NCBI RefSeq assembly: GCF_012843315.1
Contig: NZ_JABAEX010000001.1
Coordinates: 496,001 to 560,000 of the forward strand
Length of the DNA: 64,000 nt
Direction: 5' to 3'
From: Streptococcus sp. WB01_FAA12
GTDB lineage: Bacteria > Bacillota > Bacilli > Lactobacillales > Streptococcaceae
Program-made: the position numbers and the translations under genes
Notes under the pieces: generated by a model
The model's database searches: none
The model's input: the letters and a program-made list of their open reading frames with translations, nothing else
Told to the model about the DNA's origin: nothing
Shown: positions 45,102 through 55,083 of the stretch, piece by piece
Position numbering within the stretch: position 1 is the stretch's first letter
How the letters are laid out: every line of letters begins with the position of its first letter

Positions 45102-45922
45102 TTATTGAAAGGATTTAGTTCTGTATTGCACAGGACTAAGTCCTTTTAGCTTGAGCTTGATTTGTTTGTTGTTGTAATAATCAATGTAGTTCACAATAGC
45201 TTGCTCAAGGTCTTCTCATAACCGTAAAACATTTCCGATTTCAAAATACCGAAGAAGGACTCCATCATACCATTGTCTGGGCTGTTGCCCTTGCGTGACA
45301 TGGATGCTTGAATTCCCTTACTCTCTAGAAACCGATGATAAGAATCATGTTGGTATTGCCAGCCTTGGTCACAGTGTAAAATGGTATTTTCATAGTGTTT
45401 CTCTGTAAAGGCCTGCTCCAGCATAGCTTTCACTTGTACCAAGTTCGGTGACCTAGAAAGATGATAGGCAATAATTTCGCTGTTAAAGCCATCTAAAACG
45501 GACGATAAATAGAGTTTCTGAGTGCTGTTTGGAATGGCAAACTCTGTTACATCTGTGTAGCACTTTTCCATTGGTTTGGCTGCTTCAAATTGGCGTTGAA
45601 TGAGATTCTCTGCTTTCTTCCCTACCTCTCCATGATAAGAGGAATACTTCCGTTTTCGACGGATACGAGCCGTTAAACCAAGAATTTTCATCAGCCGTTG
45701 AACCTTCTTATGATTCACCATATAACCACGATTCCTTAATTCTAAATGGATTCGACGATAGCCATAGTTGCTTTTATGTTCATTATAAATGGCTTGAATT
45801 TCGGTTTTAAGCTCTTTATCTTTATCAAACCCATCCAGCTGTTTCAACTGATAATAGTAAGTTGAGCGAGCTAAACGTGCTGTTTCAAGAAGTAAATCTA
45901 GTCGAAATCCTCCTGAAACCAT
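45102..45922 (-). pseudogene. IS150-group transposase OrfB, frameshifted near C-terminus
   Basis: An rve/DDE integrase core is readable: CYTDVTEFA (first Asp), SVLDGFNSEI (second Asp), and GMMESFFGILKSE (Glu). After MFYGYEKT the frame shifts and stops (LSKLL then stop at 45191). The lost C-terminus LEQAIVNYIDYYNNK...GLSPVQYRTKSFQ continues in another frame to a stop at 45102-45104, so a small deletion removed a few residues. The catalytic triad lies before the break. Confidence 0.88.
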
Positions 45923-46457
45923 TTCTCTAACTGTCTCTGCCTTTCTCGCTCTAAGGCTTCGTCCCTTTCCTCCAACTCTTTTAACTTTTTTAGGTAGGCC
46001 ACCTCAGTACGTAGACGTTCATTCTCCTCTTGAAGTCGCTCTAGTTCTGTCATTTCTTCCCAAGTTTTCTTCCGTTTACATCCCATTTTAGCTAGTCTCC
46101 CTCTTGTTTTCTCAACAATAGTATACCCCGTTTTTCTTGTATTGTGCCAGCCAATTTGGAAGCATTCCTTGGTTTGGGAGGGCATAATCAAGACTAACAC
46201 TTCTTTGTGAATGACCTTCCAGCAGAATTTTATCGATTATTTCTTGTTTTAATTCTGGGGAATAGTATCGATTCTTCCCCTTTTTAACGATTTCTATTCC
46301 ATAACGGTTGATTAATTGCACCATGTACTTTAGACCAGAAACAGCCACTCCAAATCTTTTTGAAATCTTTTTGAAATCTTTTTGAAAGCTGTTTGAAGCT
46401 TTGTTCTTGCTTTCTTAGTTCATAGATTTGAACTTTATCTTCATAACTCAATTTCAT
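45898..46457 (-). pseudogene. IS150-group transposase OrfA with two frameshifts
   Basis: Three overlapping frames make one Orf[18 protein letters not shown]...LSKRF; then [17 protein letters not shown]...LAQYKKNG; then [20 protein letters not shown]...EKWFQEDFD with a leucine-zipper-like coiled coil. Break 1 is an 11-bp unit present three times (46352-46384), adding 22 bp. Break 2 is a run of four G (46126-46129) where three would keep the frame. Confidence 0.88.
46352..46384. repeat. Three tandem copies of an 11-bp unit inside orfA
   Basis: AAATCTTTTTG repeated exactly three times. One or four copies would keep this part of orfA in frame; three do not. Confidence 0.92.
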
Positions 46458-46539
46458 AATAAAACACCCCAAAAGTTAGATTTTTTCTGTCTAACTTTTG
46501 GGGTGCAGGTCATCATTGCGATAGGATTTTTCTATTCTT

Positions 46540-48411
46540 CTAATTATAAAAGTCACTTAAGTATTCATAGCGTTCGTATTTTTCAAGGAGTTCTTCGTTT
46601 TTCTCGTCTAGCTCTTTTTGAAGAGTCGCTAGTTTGCCAAAATCAGAGCCATTTGCCTGCATTTCTTCTTCAATGGTAGCGATACGATTTTCCAAGGCTT
46701 CAATATCGCCTTCAATGCTTGCCCACTCCTGCTTTTCTTGATAGGTCATGCGTTTCTTGTCTTCACGGACCTTGACCACTTTCTCCTTTTCTGCCTTTTG
46801 CACTTGATTGGCCATATCAGTTTCAAAGGCTTTCTCGTCAAGGTAATCTGTGTAATGACCAAAGAAAGGACGAATCTTACCATTCTCAAAGGCTAGAATC
46901 TTGGTCGCTACCTTATCCAGGAAATAACGGTCGTGGCTAACTGTCAAGACAGGCCCCGCAAAACCTTGCAAGAAATTCTCTAAGACTGTCAAGGTCGCAA
47001 TATCCAAATCATTGGTTGGCTCGTCCAAGAGGAGAACATTTGGTTTTTCCAAAAGCAGTTTGAGGAGATAGAGGCGTTTTTTCTCTCCACCAGACAATTT
47101 CTCAATCAAGGTTCCATGGGTCGAACGTGGGAAGAGGAACTGCTCTAGCAACTCAGCGATGGAAGTTGTAGAACCACCGCTAGTCTTGACCTCTTCTGCT
47201 ACTTCCTGCAGGTAATTGATGACCCGTTTGCTTTCATCCAAGCCTTCGATTTGTTGAGAGAAATAGGCGATACGGACTGTCTCACCAATGATGACTTGAC
47301 CTGCTGTCGGCTCAAGACTTCCTGCGATGAGATTGAGCAGGGTGGATTTTCCCACACCATTATCCCCAACGATACCGATACGGTCTTTAGCTTGCACTAA
47401 AAGGTTAAAATTTTGTAATATCGGCTTGTTTTCATAGGCAAAGGAAACATTCTGAAACTCGATGACTTTTTTCCCAATGCGACTGGTTTCAAAGTTCATG
47501 GTCAAGTCTGTCTCAGTAACGCCGCCTGAAACTTCTTTTTTCAAGTCATGGAAACGATTGATACGAGCCTGCTGCTTGGTCGCACGCGCTTGCGGTTGTC
47601 TGCGCATCCAGACTAATTCTTGCTTATAGAGTTGTTCTTTTTTGTGGAGAAGAGCCGCATCACGCTCATCTTGTTCAGCCTTGAGGCGAACATAGTCCTG
47701 ATAATTACCCTGATACTCGGTCAAGCCGGCTCGGTCCAACTCGAAAATCCGCGTTGACAGTGCATCTAAAAAATAGCGATCGTGGGTGATAAAGAGAACC
47801 GTCTTCTTGGAATTTTTCAAAAAAAGGGTCAACCACTCGATGGTCGCAATGTCCAGATGGTTGGTCGGCTCGTCCAGTAACAAGAGGTCGTGGTTTCCTA
47901 GGAGAACTTGTGCCAACTGAACCCGTCTTCTTAGACCACCTGACAATTCACCAACTGGAGTCGACAAATCCTGAATCCCTAGCTTGCTGAGAACGGTCTT
48001 GACTTGACTCTCGATTTCCCAAGCTTGGAGAGAATCCATCTCCGCCATGACCCGTTCCAAACGAGCCTGCTTGTCCTCGCTATAGTTGAGCATGATCAAC
48101 TCATACTCACGAATCAGCTGAATTTCCTTGAGGTCGCTGGAAAGAACCGTATCCAAGACCGTCTTGCTATCATCAAAATCTGGATTCTGAGTCAAGTAGC
48201 CAATCTGATAATCATTCTTAGCTGAAAAGGGGCTGACGTCCCCATCAAAGCCAGAAGTGCCAGAAAGGACGTCCAAAAGGGTTGTCTTACCCGTTCCATT
48301 AACACCAATTAGACCAATTCTATCCAAATCATGAATGATAAAGGAAATATCTTTAAAGACTGTCTTGTCCCCAACTGATTTGCTTAGTTTTTCAACGATA
48401 AAATCACTCAT
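46540..48411 (-). CDS. ABC-F family ATPase (Uup-like)
   Basis: 623 residues: two ABC domains, each with Walker A (GVNGTGKTT and GDNGVGKST), signature (LSGGLRRR and LSGGEKKR) and Walker B ([11 protein letters not shown] and [11 protein letters not shown]). They are joined by a linker, and the C-terminus (about 560-623) is a coiled coil. No membrane domain. ABC-F proteins act on the ribosome during translation; the subgroup role here (Uup-like) is inferred. Its start overlaps cca by 4 bp. Confidence 0.9.
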   Translation of the reverse strand: MSDFIVEKLSKSVGDKTVFKDISFIIHDLDRIGLIGVNGTGKTTLLDVLSGTSGFDGDVSPFSAKNDYQIGYLTQNPDFDDSKTVLDTVLSSDLKEIQLIREYELIMLNYSEDKQARLERVMAEMDSLQAWEIESQVKTVLSKLGIQDLSTPVGELSGGLRRRVQLAQVLLGNHDLLLLDEPTNHLDIATIEWLTLFLKNSKKTVLFITHDRYFLDALSTRIFELDRAGLTEYQGNYQDYVRLKAEQDERDAALLHKKEQLYKQELVWMRRQPQARATKQQARINRFHDLKKEVSGGVTETDLTMNFETSRIGKKVIEFQNVSFAYENKPILQNFNLLVQAKDRIGIVGDNGVGKSTLLNLIAGSLEPTAGQVIIGETVRIAYFSQQIEGLDESKRVINYLQEVAEEVKTSGGSTTSIAELLEQFLFPRSTHGTLIEKLSGGEKKRLYLLKLLLEKPNVLLLDEPTNDLDIATLTVLENFLQGFAGPVLTVSHDRYFLDKVATKILAFENGKIRPFFGHYTDYLDEKAFETDMANQVQKAEKEKVVKVREDKKRMTYQEKQEWASIEGDIEALENRIATIEEEMQANGSDFGKLATLQKELDEKNEELLEKYERYEYLSDFYN

Positions 48412-49607
48412 TCTTTCTCCCTCAGGTAAGCATGGATGGCTTGACGATCATTTTCCAACTCTCCATCGACAATGGCATACTCAATCTCTGTTAAAATTTC
48501 TCCCAAGTCTGGACCTGGCTGATAACCATATTCCTTAATCAGAACTCCTCCGTTAATCTGGATTTCTTTCTTATCATGAATGGTCAAACTCTGGTAAGTT
48601 TCTGTGATGGCTTGTGGGTTGACTTCTTTCCCTTGAGCCTGACGAAGACTTTCAGCTTGTAGAAGGGAATCCAAGTCAAAGCGGTAACAATCGCGCTTGC
48701 TCAGCTCTCCTTCTTCTCGCAAAGCCAAAATGGTCAGCAAATCCTGTACTTGCTTGGCAAATTGACGTGAGGTCTTCCAATGTTTCAAAAATGGCTGTGC
48801 ATCTTTAATCTCCAAAGTCCACAATAGAGCCGCCCAGGCTTGTTCGGAAGACTCAAAGGTGAAATCCGCCTCTAAATCAAACAATTTTTGAAGCTTTTCT
48901 CGACTGGCTGCCATATCAGGGAGATAATCATAAGCTTGACTCTCAATCATGGAAGACAGGCCAACTCGCCAAAAAGGTGCCAGCAAGAGTTTATCAAACT
49001 CAACGAAGGTGCGCTCCACAGAAATCTTCTCCAAGAGCGGCGTCAAGGATTTCATAGCTTCAAATGTTTCTCGCTCAAGTTCAAAACCAAGACTGGCCTG
49101 AAAGCGAAAACCACGCATAATACGCAGAGCATCTTCGTTGAAACGCTCACTAGCAATTCCAACTGCTCGCAAGACTTGATTTTCCAAATCTTCTAAACCA
49201 TGGAACAAGTCAATGATTTCCCCTGTCTCATCCAAGGCAAAGGCGTTGACTGTGAAATCACGGCGTTTGAGGTCTTCTTCTAGAGAACGGACAAAGGAAA
49301 CCGCACTGGGTCTGCGATAGTCCACATAGACATCCTCCGTCCGAAAGGTAGTTACTTCATACTCTTCATCGCCATCTAAGACCAAGACTGTTCCATGCTC
49401 AATTCCGATATCGGCTGTTCGCGGAAAAATCTGCTTGGTTTCTTCTGGATAGGAAGACGTCGCAATATCCACATCGTGGATGGGACGATTGAGGATAGCA
49501 TCTCTGACGGAACCCCCAACAAAATAGGCTTCAAAGCCTGCTTCTTTAATTTTTTCTAATACTGGTAAAGCCTTCTGAAATTCAGAAGGCATTTGTGTTA
49601 ATCTCAT
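48408..49607 (-). CDS. cca: CCA-adding tRNA nucleotidyltransferase
   Basis: 399 residues. The nucleotidyltransferase head has [21 protein letters not shown], with the metal-binding DxD, and the RRDFTVNA motif; neck and body follow. It adds and repairs the 3' CCA of tRNA (class II). The start [15 protein letters not shown] overlaps the dapB stop by 4 bp and its stop overlaps the ABC-F start, forming the dapB-cca-ABC-F operon. Confidence 0.95.
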   Translation of the reverse strand: MRLTQMPSEFQKALPVLEKIKEAGFEAYFVGGSVRDAILNRPIHDVDIATSSYPEETKQIFPRTADIGIEHGTVLVLDGDEEYEVTTFRTEDVYVDYRRPSAVSFVRSLEEDLKRRDFTVNAFALDETGEIIDLFHGLEDLENQVLRAVGIASERFNEDALRIMRGFRFQASLGFELERETFEAMKSLTPLLEKISVERTFVEFDKLLLAPFWRVGLSSMIESQAYDYLPDMAASREKLQKLFDLEADFTFESSEQAWAALLWTLEIKDAQPFLKHWKTSRQFAKQVQDLLTILALREEGELSKRDCYRFDLDSLLQAESLRQAQGKEVNPQAITETYQSLTIHDKKEIQINGGVLIKEYGYQPGPDLGEILTEIEYAIVDGELENDRQAIHAYLREKE

Positions 49608-50371
49608 AATAAGTGTTCTAATCCATAGACAAGCTCATGACGCTTGACAACTTCTTTGATTCCCAAATTCACCCCTGTCATGAAGGAGCTGCGATCATAG
49701 GAGTCATGACGAAGGGTCAATCCTTCTCCCTGATTGCCAAAGATGACTTCTTGATGGGCTACCAAGCCTGGTAGACGGACTGAGTGGATGCGCATACCAT
49801 CAAAATCAGCACCTCGGGCACCTGCAATCAACTCTTCCTCATCAGGCGCACCTTGCTGGATTGATTCCCGAACTTCCGCCATCAGCTCAGCCGTTTTAAT
49901 GGCTGTTCCACTCGGAGCATCTTTTTTCTTGTTATGATGGAGCTCGATAATCTCCACATTTGGGAAATATTTAGCAGCCTGCGCCGCAAATTGCATGAGC
50001 AAGACAGCTCCCAAGGCAAAGTTAGGGGCAATCAAGCCACCCAAATCTTGTTCACGGGAAAATGCTTTTAGTTCTGCAATTTCTTCACTAGTAAAGCCTG
50101 TTGTTCCAACTACTGGAGCGAAGCCATTTTCAAGAGCAAAACGTGTATTTTCGTAGGCAACGGCTGGTGTGGTAAAATCTACCCAAACATCCGCTTCAAA
50201 ACCAGCCAAGTCAGTCTTATCATTGAAGACAGGAATTCCCTGCCATTCTGACTCAGACTCAAAAGGATCCAAAACTGCGACCAAGTCCAAGTCTGAATCA
50301 GCCAAGACCATCTGACAAGCAGCTTGACCCATCTTTCCCTTAAAACCGGCAATAATTACTCGAATACTCAT
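49604..50371 (-). CDS. dapB: 4-hydroxy-tetrahydrodipicolinate reductase
   Basis: 255 residues. The NAD(P)-binding start is [13 protein letters not shown], and the catalytic signature is [15 protein letters not shown]. It reduces the dihydrodipicolinate precursor in lysine synthesis; lysine feeds MurE. Ribosome site AGGAG. It lies downstream of degV across a 264-bp gap with an odd direct repeat, and heads the dapB-cca-ABC-F unit. Confidence 0.95.
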   Translation of the reverse strand: MSIRVIIAGFKGKMGQAACQMVLADSDLDLVAVLDPFESESEWQGIPVFNDKTDLAGFEADVWVDFTTPAVAYENTRFALENGFAPVVGTTGFTSEEIAELKAFSREQDLGGLIAPNFALGAVLLMQFAAQAAKYFPNVEIIELHHNKKKDAPSGTAIKTAELMAEVRESIQQGAPDEEELIAGARGADFDGMRIHSVRLPGLVAHQEVIFGNQGEGLTLRHDSYDRSSFMTGVNLGIKEVVKRHELVYGLEHLL

Positions 50372-50382
50372 CTCTACTCCTG

Positions 50383-50633
50383 TCTAAGATACAAAGCCTG
50401 TAAGAACACAAAGTGAAAATAGGAGTTCTGATCAAGGAGTGTCTACTCCTTGGAAGAACTATCTTTTTCACACAGGGTTCTAGGCATGTTCAATTATCAA
50501 GATACAAAGGACGTTAGCTGCCCGTGAAAAATAGGGAATGGCGCTGACTTTCCACGAAAGGCAAGACAGGCATCTTTTTTCAAGAGGCAGGTAGTCCGTG
50601 TTCAATTTCTAAGATACAAAGCCTGTAAGAACA
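50383..50633. repeat. 26-bp direct repeats bracketing a structured segment between degV and dapB
   Basis: A 26-bp sequence of the form TCTAAGATACAAAGC... occurs identically at 50383-50408 and 50608-50633 (225-bp period). A third partial copy, AAGATACAAAGG, lies near 50500. Between them are a strong hairpin AGTTCT..CAAGGAGT GTCT ACTCCTTG..AGAACT (50424-50460) and a GC-rich imperfect stem. No reading frame of note. It fits a segmental duplication or a mobile repeat remnant. Confidence 0.8.
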
Positions 50634-50635
50634 AT

Positions 50636-51484
50636 CTAGACGATTGGTGTATAGCTCAAGGCAATACTGCCTTCTCCAAGGTGGGTTCCAATGACACTAC
50701 CAAAGCTAACAATTGGAATCTCAGAAGTCACACCACTCTCAATCAAGAGTTGGCGCAAATCTGCCGCCTTTTGAGGTGCGTTACCATGAATGACTGTAAT
50801 ACGGTAGTCCCCACCTTTTGTCAACTCTTTGATGATTTCCACCAAACGTTTAGTTGCCTTCTTTTCCGTACGAACTTTTTCATAAACTTCAATCACCCCT
50901 TGGTCATTAAAGTAGAGGATAGGCTTGATACTGAGGAGATTCCCTAAGACGGCAGCCCCATTTGACAAACGTCCTCCCTTAACCAAGTGGTCGAGGTCAT
51001 CTACTATGATAAAGGCTGAGTTATCAGCGATTTGGATAGCCAACTTCTCCTGAATCTGAGCAAAATTATCGCCCTGTTCTGCCCATTTAAAGGTACTCTC
51101 CACCATAAATCCTAGAGGGGAGCTTGTGATATGGGTATCTGGAAAGGCAATGGTCAAGCCATCATACTCATCCAACATGTATTGGATGTTCTGATAAAAG
51201 CCTGAAATTCCAGACGAAAGAAAGAGTCCCAAGACATGGGTATAGCCTTCATCTTTCAAGGAGCTTAGAATCTCATCCAATTTGGCAATACTTGGTTGAC
51301 TAGTTTTAGGCAATTCTGTAGACTGAGCCATTTTTTGGTAAAATTCTTCAGCAGTCAGATTGACACCTTCAACATACTCCTCCCCATCAATATTGACAGG
51401 AATATCCAAGATAAATAGATTCTCTCTTTGCAGCGTCTTCTCCTCTAAATAGGCTGAAGAATCTGTAATGACAGCTAATTTCAT
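50636..51484 (-). CDS. DegV family fatty-acid-binding protein
   Basis: 282 residues with the DegV/FakB fold: TDSSAYL near the N-terminus, [18 protein letters not shown], and the C-terminal [16 protein letters not shown] motif binding the carboxylate. DegV/FakB proteins present fatty acids to the kinase FakA. Which acyl chain is bound is unknown. It starts 2 bp after the DUF1149 gene. Confidence 0.92.
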   Translation of the reverse strand: MKLAVITDSSAYLEEKTLQRENLFILDIPVNIDGEEYVEGVNLTAEEFYQKMAQSTELPKTSQPSIAKLDEILSSLKDEGYTHVLGLFLSSGISGFYQNIQYMLDEYDGLTIAFPDTHITSSPLGFMVESTFKWAEQGDNFAQIQEKLAIQIADNSAFIIVDDLDHLVKGGRLSNGAAVLGNLLSIKPILYFNDQGVIEVYEKVRTEKKATKRLVEIIKELTKGGDYRITVIHGNAPQKAADLRQLLIESGVTSEIPIVSFGSVIGTHLGEGSIALSYTPIV

Positions 51485-51486
51485 GA

Positions 51487-51861
51487 CTAAAACTCCAAAT
51501 TGATCCCTGGAAGATCCAAGGCGATTTCTGTTACTTCATACGTCAAACGGTTGAGCATGTTCAAGCATGGACGTGCCAAGGTTTCGACTTCTTCCTGGTT
51601 AAATTCGCTTGGTTCGTTGACAATACGACCTTCCACATGGTTAACTTGAGAAATTGTTCCGCTGATGACGAATTTGTCAAAGACAATCATGAAACTCAAG
51701 ATAACGACAAGCGAAGTCACTTGATTTTCTTGGTCATGTTGGAGTAACTGAAAGTTCACGTCTACCTTGGTTTCAGGAGCTCCATTTTCATTTTCCCATT
51801 CAAAGTTACGAGCATCAAAGTGATACTGGCTAACAAATTCTTGTTCTCGTTTAAGATTCAT
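51487..51861 (-). CDS. DUF1149 family protein
   Basis: 124 residues, [27 protein letters not shown]..., an acidic cytoplasmic protein that I recall as DUF1149, widespread in Lactobacillales. The beta-rich core and length resemble SecB-like folds, but the function is unknown. A TGGTACAAT promoter lies about 40 nt upstream. Co-transcribed with degV. Confidence 0.8.
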   Translation of the reverse strand: MNLKREQEFVSQYHFDARNFEWENENGAPETKVDVNFQLLQHDQENQVTSLVVILSFMIVFDKFVISGTISQVNHVEGRIVNEPSEFNQEEVETLARPCLNMLNRLTYEVTEIALDLPGINLEF

Positions 51862-51934
51862 TTTTCTCTCCCATTGCTACAATTTACTATGCAATTGTAC
51901 CACATTTTTATCATTTCATCTAGTTTTCTAGGCT

Positions 51935-53287
51935 TTAGTCAATTCCGATTTCATCTTTAACAACAGCAGCAATCGTATCTACGTAGTAGTTAACTTCTTC
52001 TGTTGTAGGGGCTTCTGCCATGACACGCAAGAGGGGTTCTGTTCCACTCGGACGGACCAGGATACGACCGTTCCCTGCCATCTCTTCTTCCATCTTTTCG
52101 ATGATTGTCTTGATGGCTGGTACTTCCATGGCCTTTTCTTTCATGGCATTTTCCACTCGGATATTGACCAGTTTTTGTGGGTAAATCGTCACTTCTGATG
52201 CTAGTTGAGACAAGCTCTTGCCTGTTTCTTTCATGATTTTAGTCAATTGGACAGCTGATAATTGACCATCACCAGTTGTATTGTAATCCATCAAGATAAC
52301 GTGACCAGACTGTTCACCACCAAGATTGTAGCCTGATTTTCTCATTTCTTCGACAACATAGCGGTCTCCAACTGCAGTGACTGCCTTGTTAATGCCAGCA
52401 CTCTCCAAGGCCTTATGGAAACCAAGGTTAGACATGACGGTTGTTACGATGGTGTTTTGAGCTAACTGGCCTTTTTCAGAAAGGTATTTCCCGATGATGT
52501 ACATGATCTTGTCACCATCAACGATATCACCATTTTCATCAACAGCAATCAAACGGTCACTATCACCGTCAAAGGCCAAACCAATAGCAGACTGGCTTTC
52601 TTTGACTAGTTCTTGGAGAGCTTCTGGGTGAGTTGAACCAACATTCAAGTTGATATTAAGACCATCAGGTGTTTCCCCAATTACAGTCAACTGGGCACCC
52701 AGATCAGCGAAAATCTGACGGGCACTTGTAGACGCTGCACCGTTTGCTGTATCCAAGGCCACTTTCATTCCCTCAAGAGGAGTTCCAGTTGAAACAAGGT
52801 AGCCCTCGTACTTACGTAAGCCTTCTGGATAGTCAACTAAGGTTCCCAAGCCTTCGGCACTTGGACGAGGAAGAGTGTCCTCGGCAGCATCCAGCAAAGC
52901 TTCAATTTCTGCTTCTTTGTCGTCGTCAAGCTTAAAGCCATCTCCACCAAAGAACTTAATTCCATTATCAAGGGCTGGGTTGTGACTCGCTGAAATCATG
53001 ACACCCGCACTAGCTCCCTCAGTTTTAACCAAATAAGCTACTGCTGGTGTTGCAAGGACACCGAGTTTGTAGACGTGAATCCCTACTGATAGAAGACCTG
53101 CCACCAAGGCAGATTCTAGCATTTCTCCTGAGATACGTGTATCACGTCCTACAAAGACTTTAGGTGCTTCCGTTTCGTGTTGACTGAGGACATAACCTCC
53201 AAAACGACCCAATTTAAAGGCCAATTCTGGCGTCAATTCTACGTTTGCTTCTCCACGGACTCCATCAGTCCCAAAATATTTACCCAT
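51935..53287 (-). CDS. glmM: Phosphoglucosamine mutase
   Basis: 450 residues from [15 protein letters not shown]; the ATG four codons earlier abuts the ribosome site AAAGGAT and is not used. Active-site phosphoserine loop [15 protein letters not shown], Mg loop AFDGDSDR, sugar loop GGEQSGH and phosphate loop [12 protein letters not shown]. It converts glucosamine-6-P to glucosamine-1-P for wall synthesis. The cdaA-cdaR-glmM order is conserved, and CdaA interacts with GlmM in several Bacillota. Confidence 0.96.
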   Translation of the reverse strand: MGKYFGTDGVRGEANVELTPELAFKLGRFGGYVLSQHETEAPKVFVGRDTRISGEMLESALVAGLLSVGIHVYKLGVLATPAVAYLVKTEGASAGVMISASHNPALDNGIKFFGGDGFKLDDDKEAEIEALLDAAEDTLPRPSAEGLGTLVDYPEGLRKYEGYLVSTGTPLEGMKVALDTANGAASTSARQIFADLGAQLTVIGETPDGLNINLNVGSTHPEALQELVKESQSAIGLAFDGDSDRLIAVDENGDIVDGDKIMYIIGKYLSEKGQLAQNTIVTTVMSNLGFHKALESAGINKAVTAVGDRYVVEEMRKSGYNLGGEQSGHVILMDYNTTGDGQLSAVQLTKIMKETGKSLSQLASEVTIYPQKLVNIRVENAMKEKAMEVPAIKTIIEKMEEEMAGNGRILVRPSGTEPLLRVMAEAPTTEEVNYYVDTIAAVVKDEIGID

Positions 53288-53317
53288 TTTGTTAATCATC
53301 CTTTTCTACTATTTTGT

Positions 53318-54103
53318 TTATTCTTGTTTAGACGAGTCTGGTTTCGTTTCTGAACTCGTTGAAGACGAACTGCCCTCTGAGGAACTTGTTGACGAGTTAC
53401 TCGAACTAGACGTTGCTGTTTTTGTTGTAATTTTCATAGTTGTGTCAAACGGCATAATGACACTTGGCAAGACATTTCCATTTTTATCAACTGCTTGTAG
53501 AGGAACAGAAGCCGAGTAGTTACCCGTTATCCGTTCACTCGTCGGTAAGATGGCAATGACACGATCTACTCTAGAGAGAGTCTCCTCGTCACTAATAACC
53601 GTCACTTTCTCGTCTGAAACAGTGACTGTGTCGATTTTCACGCGAGAATCAATCTGGCTAGGATCTATCTCTGGCACAACGATTACATTGTCTCGTTTTG
53701 CTTTTTTACCGACCTTCACTGTTATCTTTTGCGGAGTTGCAACAGCCGTCAAACCACTCGGTAGATTTTCTATGGTTAGAGGAACTTCTACTGTTCCAAC
53801 ACCAGCATTTGTCAAGTCAGCTGTCACCTTGAATTTGCGCGTACTTTCCTGCATTTCACTTGCCAAAGCAACTCGATTGGAACCTGTCAAGAAAACCGTT
53901 ACTTCTGACGTGAAGCCACTAATAAAGTACTGATCACTGTCATAGCGAATATCAATTGGTACATTGAGTACTGTATTGGTATAGGTTTCCGTCCGCACCT
54001 GTCTGGCACTATTATTATTCTGGTAGTTTGTAGAAGTCGCGTAGATAAAGAGGATGCAGGCGAAAAAGAAGGAAGAAATAATATAAAGACTATTTTTTCT
54101 CAT
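53318..54103 (-). CDS. cdaR: CdaR (YbbR-domain) regulator of c-di-AMP synthesis
   Basis: 261 residues: one N-terminal membrane helix (LYIISSFFFACILFIYATS), two extracytoplasmic YbbR-type domains and a Ser/Thr-rich disordered tail ending TKPDSSKQE. Members usually have three to four YbbR repeats, so this is a short version. It modulates the diadenylate cyclase CdaA. Its start overlaps cdaA by 14 bp. Confidence 0.92.
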   Translation of the reverse strand: MRKNSLYIISSFFFACILFIYATSTNYQNNNSARQVRTETYTNTVLNVPIDIRYDSDQYFISGFTSEVTVFLTGSNRVALASEMQESTRKFKVTADLTNAGVGTVEVPLTIENLPSGLTAVATPQKITVKVGKKAKRDNVIVVPEIDPSQIDSRVKIDTVTVSDEKVTVISDEETLSRVDRVIAILPTSERITGNYSASVPLQAVDKNGNVLPSVIMPFDTTMKITTKTATSSSSNSSTSSSEGSSSSTSSETKPDSSKQE

Positions 54104-54947
54104 GTTTCAATCCTCCTAGCAAGCGCTCTTTCAGACCTTGCTTTTTCTCTGATTTTGGAAGTAAGATTCTTCTTAACTCCGATTCAAACTCTTCCAAGGT
54201 CAAATCATGCTTAAAGACTCCATTATAGGTGATTGAGATTCCACCTGTCTCCTCCGAAACCACAAATGTAAGAGCATCTGATACTTCCGACAAACCAATC
54301 GCCGCCCTGTGACGCGTTCCAAACTCCTTGGAAATCTCTGTATTTTCAGTTAGTGGCAGATAGGCTGAAGTTACAGCAATCCGATCTTCTCGGATAATGA
54401 CCGCACCATCGTGCAAGGGAGTATTGGGAATGAAAATATTGATAAGCAATTCAGCTGAAATCTTTGCATCTAAGGGAATCCCCGTCGAAATGTATTCCTG
54501 CAAGGTTCTCACTCGCTGAACAGCTACCAGAGCACCAATCTTACGCGGACTCATGTACTCTACTGATTTGACAAAGGCACGAACCATTTGCTCTTCTGCG
54601 CTAATTGGAGCATTGGAAAAGAAATCTGTCGCCCGACCCAATCTCTCCAAACCAGTCCGAATCTCTGGTGAAAAGATGACCACCGCTGCGATGACCCCGT
54701 AGGTGATGATCTGATTGATCAACCAAGAAATAGTCGTTAAACCAATCATATTAGAAAGAATCTGAGCTAAAATAAAGATCAAAACTCCCCGAACCAATAT
54801 CATGATTTTGGTACCTGCAATGGCCTTTGTAAAATGATACAAAATATAAGTCACAATGAGAATATCAATCAGATTGATGACTATAGTCCAAGGGCTTGAA
54901 AATAAACTCGTCCAGTATTGCAAGTTGGAAAATTGCTGAAAATTCAT
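54090..54947 (-). CDS. cdaA: Diadenylate cyclase CdaA
   Basis: 285 residues from MNFQQFSNLQYWTSLFSSP, chosen because GGGAGG precedes this ATG and the 46-codon upstream extension crosses the promoter. Three membrane helices (about 20-95) precede the DAC domain with the catalytic motifs LHDGAVII and RHRAAIG. It makes cyclic di-AMP, which controls potassium and osmolyte transport and wall stress. First gene of cdaA-cdaR-glmM. Confidence 0.95.
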   Translation of the reverse strand: MNFQQFSNLQYWTSLFSSPWTIVINLIDILIVTYILYHFTKAIAGTKIMILVRGVLIFILAQILSNMIGLTTISWLINQIITYGVIAAVVIFSPEIRTGLERLGRATDFFSNAPISAEEQMVRAFVKSVEYMSPRKIGALVAVQRVRTLQEYISTGIPLDAKISAELLINIFIPNTPLHDGAVIIREDRIAVTSAYLPLTENTEISKEFGTRHRAAIGLSEVSDALTFVVSEETGGISITYNGVFKHDLTLEEFESELRRILLPKSEKKQGLKERLLGGLKHEKK

Positions 54948-54983
54948 CTCTAGTTCCCTCCCTATCAAAACACGTTCCGTCCT

Positions 54984-54992
54984 ATTATACCA
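54984..54992 (-). promoter_or_regulatory. cdaA extended -10 promoter
   Basis: Minus strand TGGTATAAT, about 37 nt upstream of the cdaA ATG. Confidence 0.65.
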
Positions 54993-55044
54993 TTTTCTAA
55001 CAATTTTTTCCCTATCCTGCTTCATTTTAATTTGATTAAAAATA

Positions 55045-55053
55045 TGATAAAAT
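55045..55053 (+). promoter_or_regulatory. Extended -10 promoter of the ferredoxin reductase-like gene
   Basis: TGATAAAAT, 30 nt before the ATG; AAGGAGA serves as ribosome site. Confidence 0.6.
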
Positions 55054-55083
55054 AAACTGACTAGAAAAAACGAAGGAGAAATC

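Larger units (their letters stand above)
45072..46512. mobile_element. IS3-family (IS150 group) insertion sequence with TCA target duplication
   Basis: 1,441 bp. The left end TGTACTGACCCC and the right end (inverted) TGACCTGCACCCC match the TGTACTG-type ends of the IS150 group, each followed by an A-run and GTTAGACA. A 3-bp direct repeat TCA flanks it (45069-45071 and 46513-46515). It encodes OrfA and OrfB on the minus strand, both frameshifted, so it is likely dead unless complemented or corrected by slippage. It sits between mntE and the ABC-F gene. Confidence 0.9.

Noticed and set aside
46352..46384. Phase-variable contingency locus controlling a surface gene
   Set aside because: The repeat lies within a transposase remnant, not a surface or modification gene.
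45191..46472. Four separate small genes in the IS element
   Set aside because: They are pieces of one OrfA (two frameshifts) and one OrfB (C-terminal frameshift) between matching inverted ends.
50383..50633. CRISPR array from the repeats near dapB
   Set aside because: Only two perfect 26-bp copies 225 bp apart, with no regular spacers and no cas genes.
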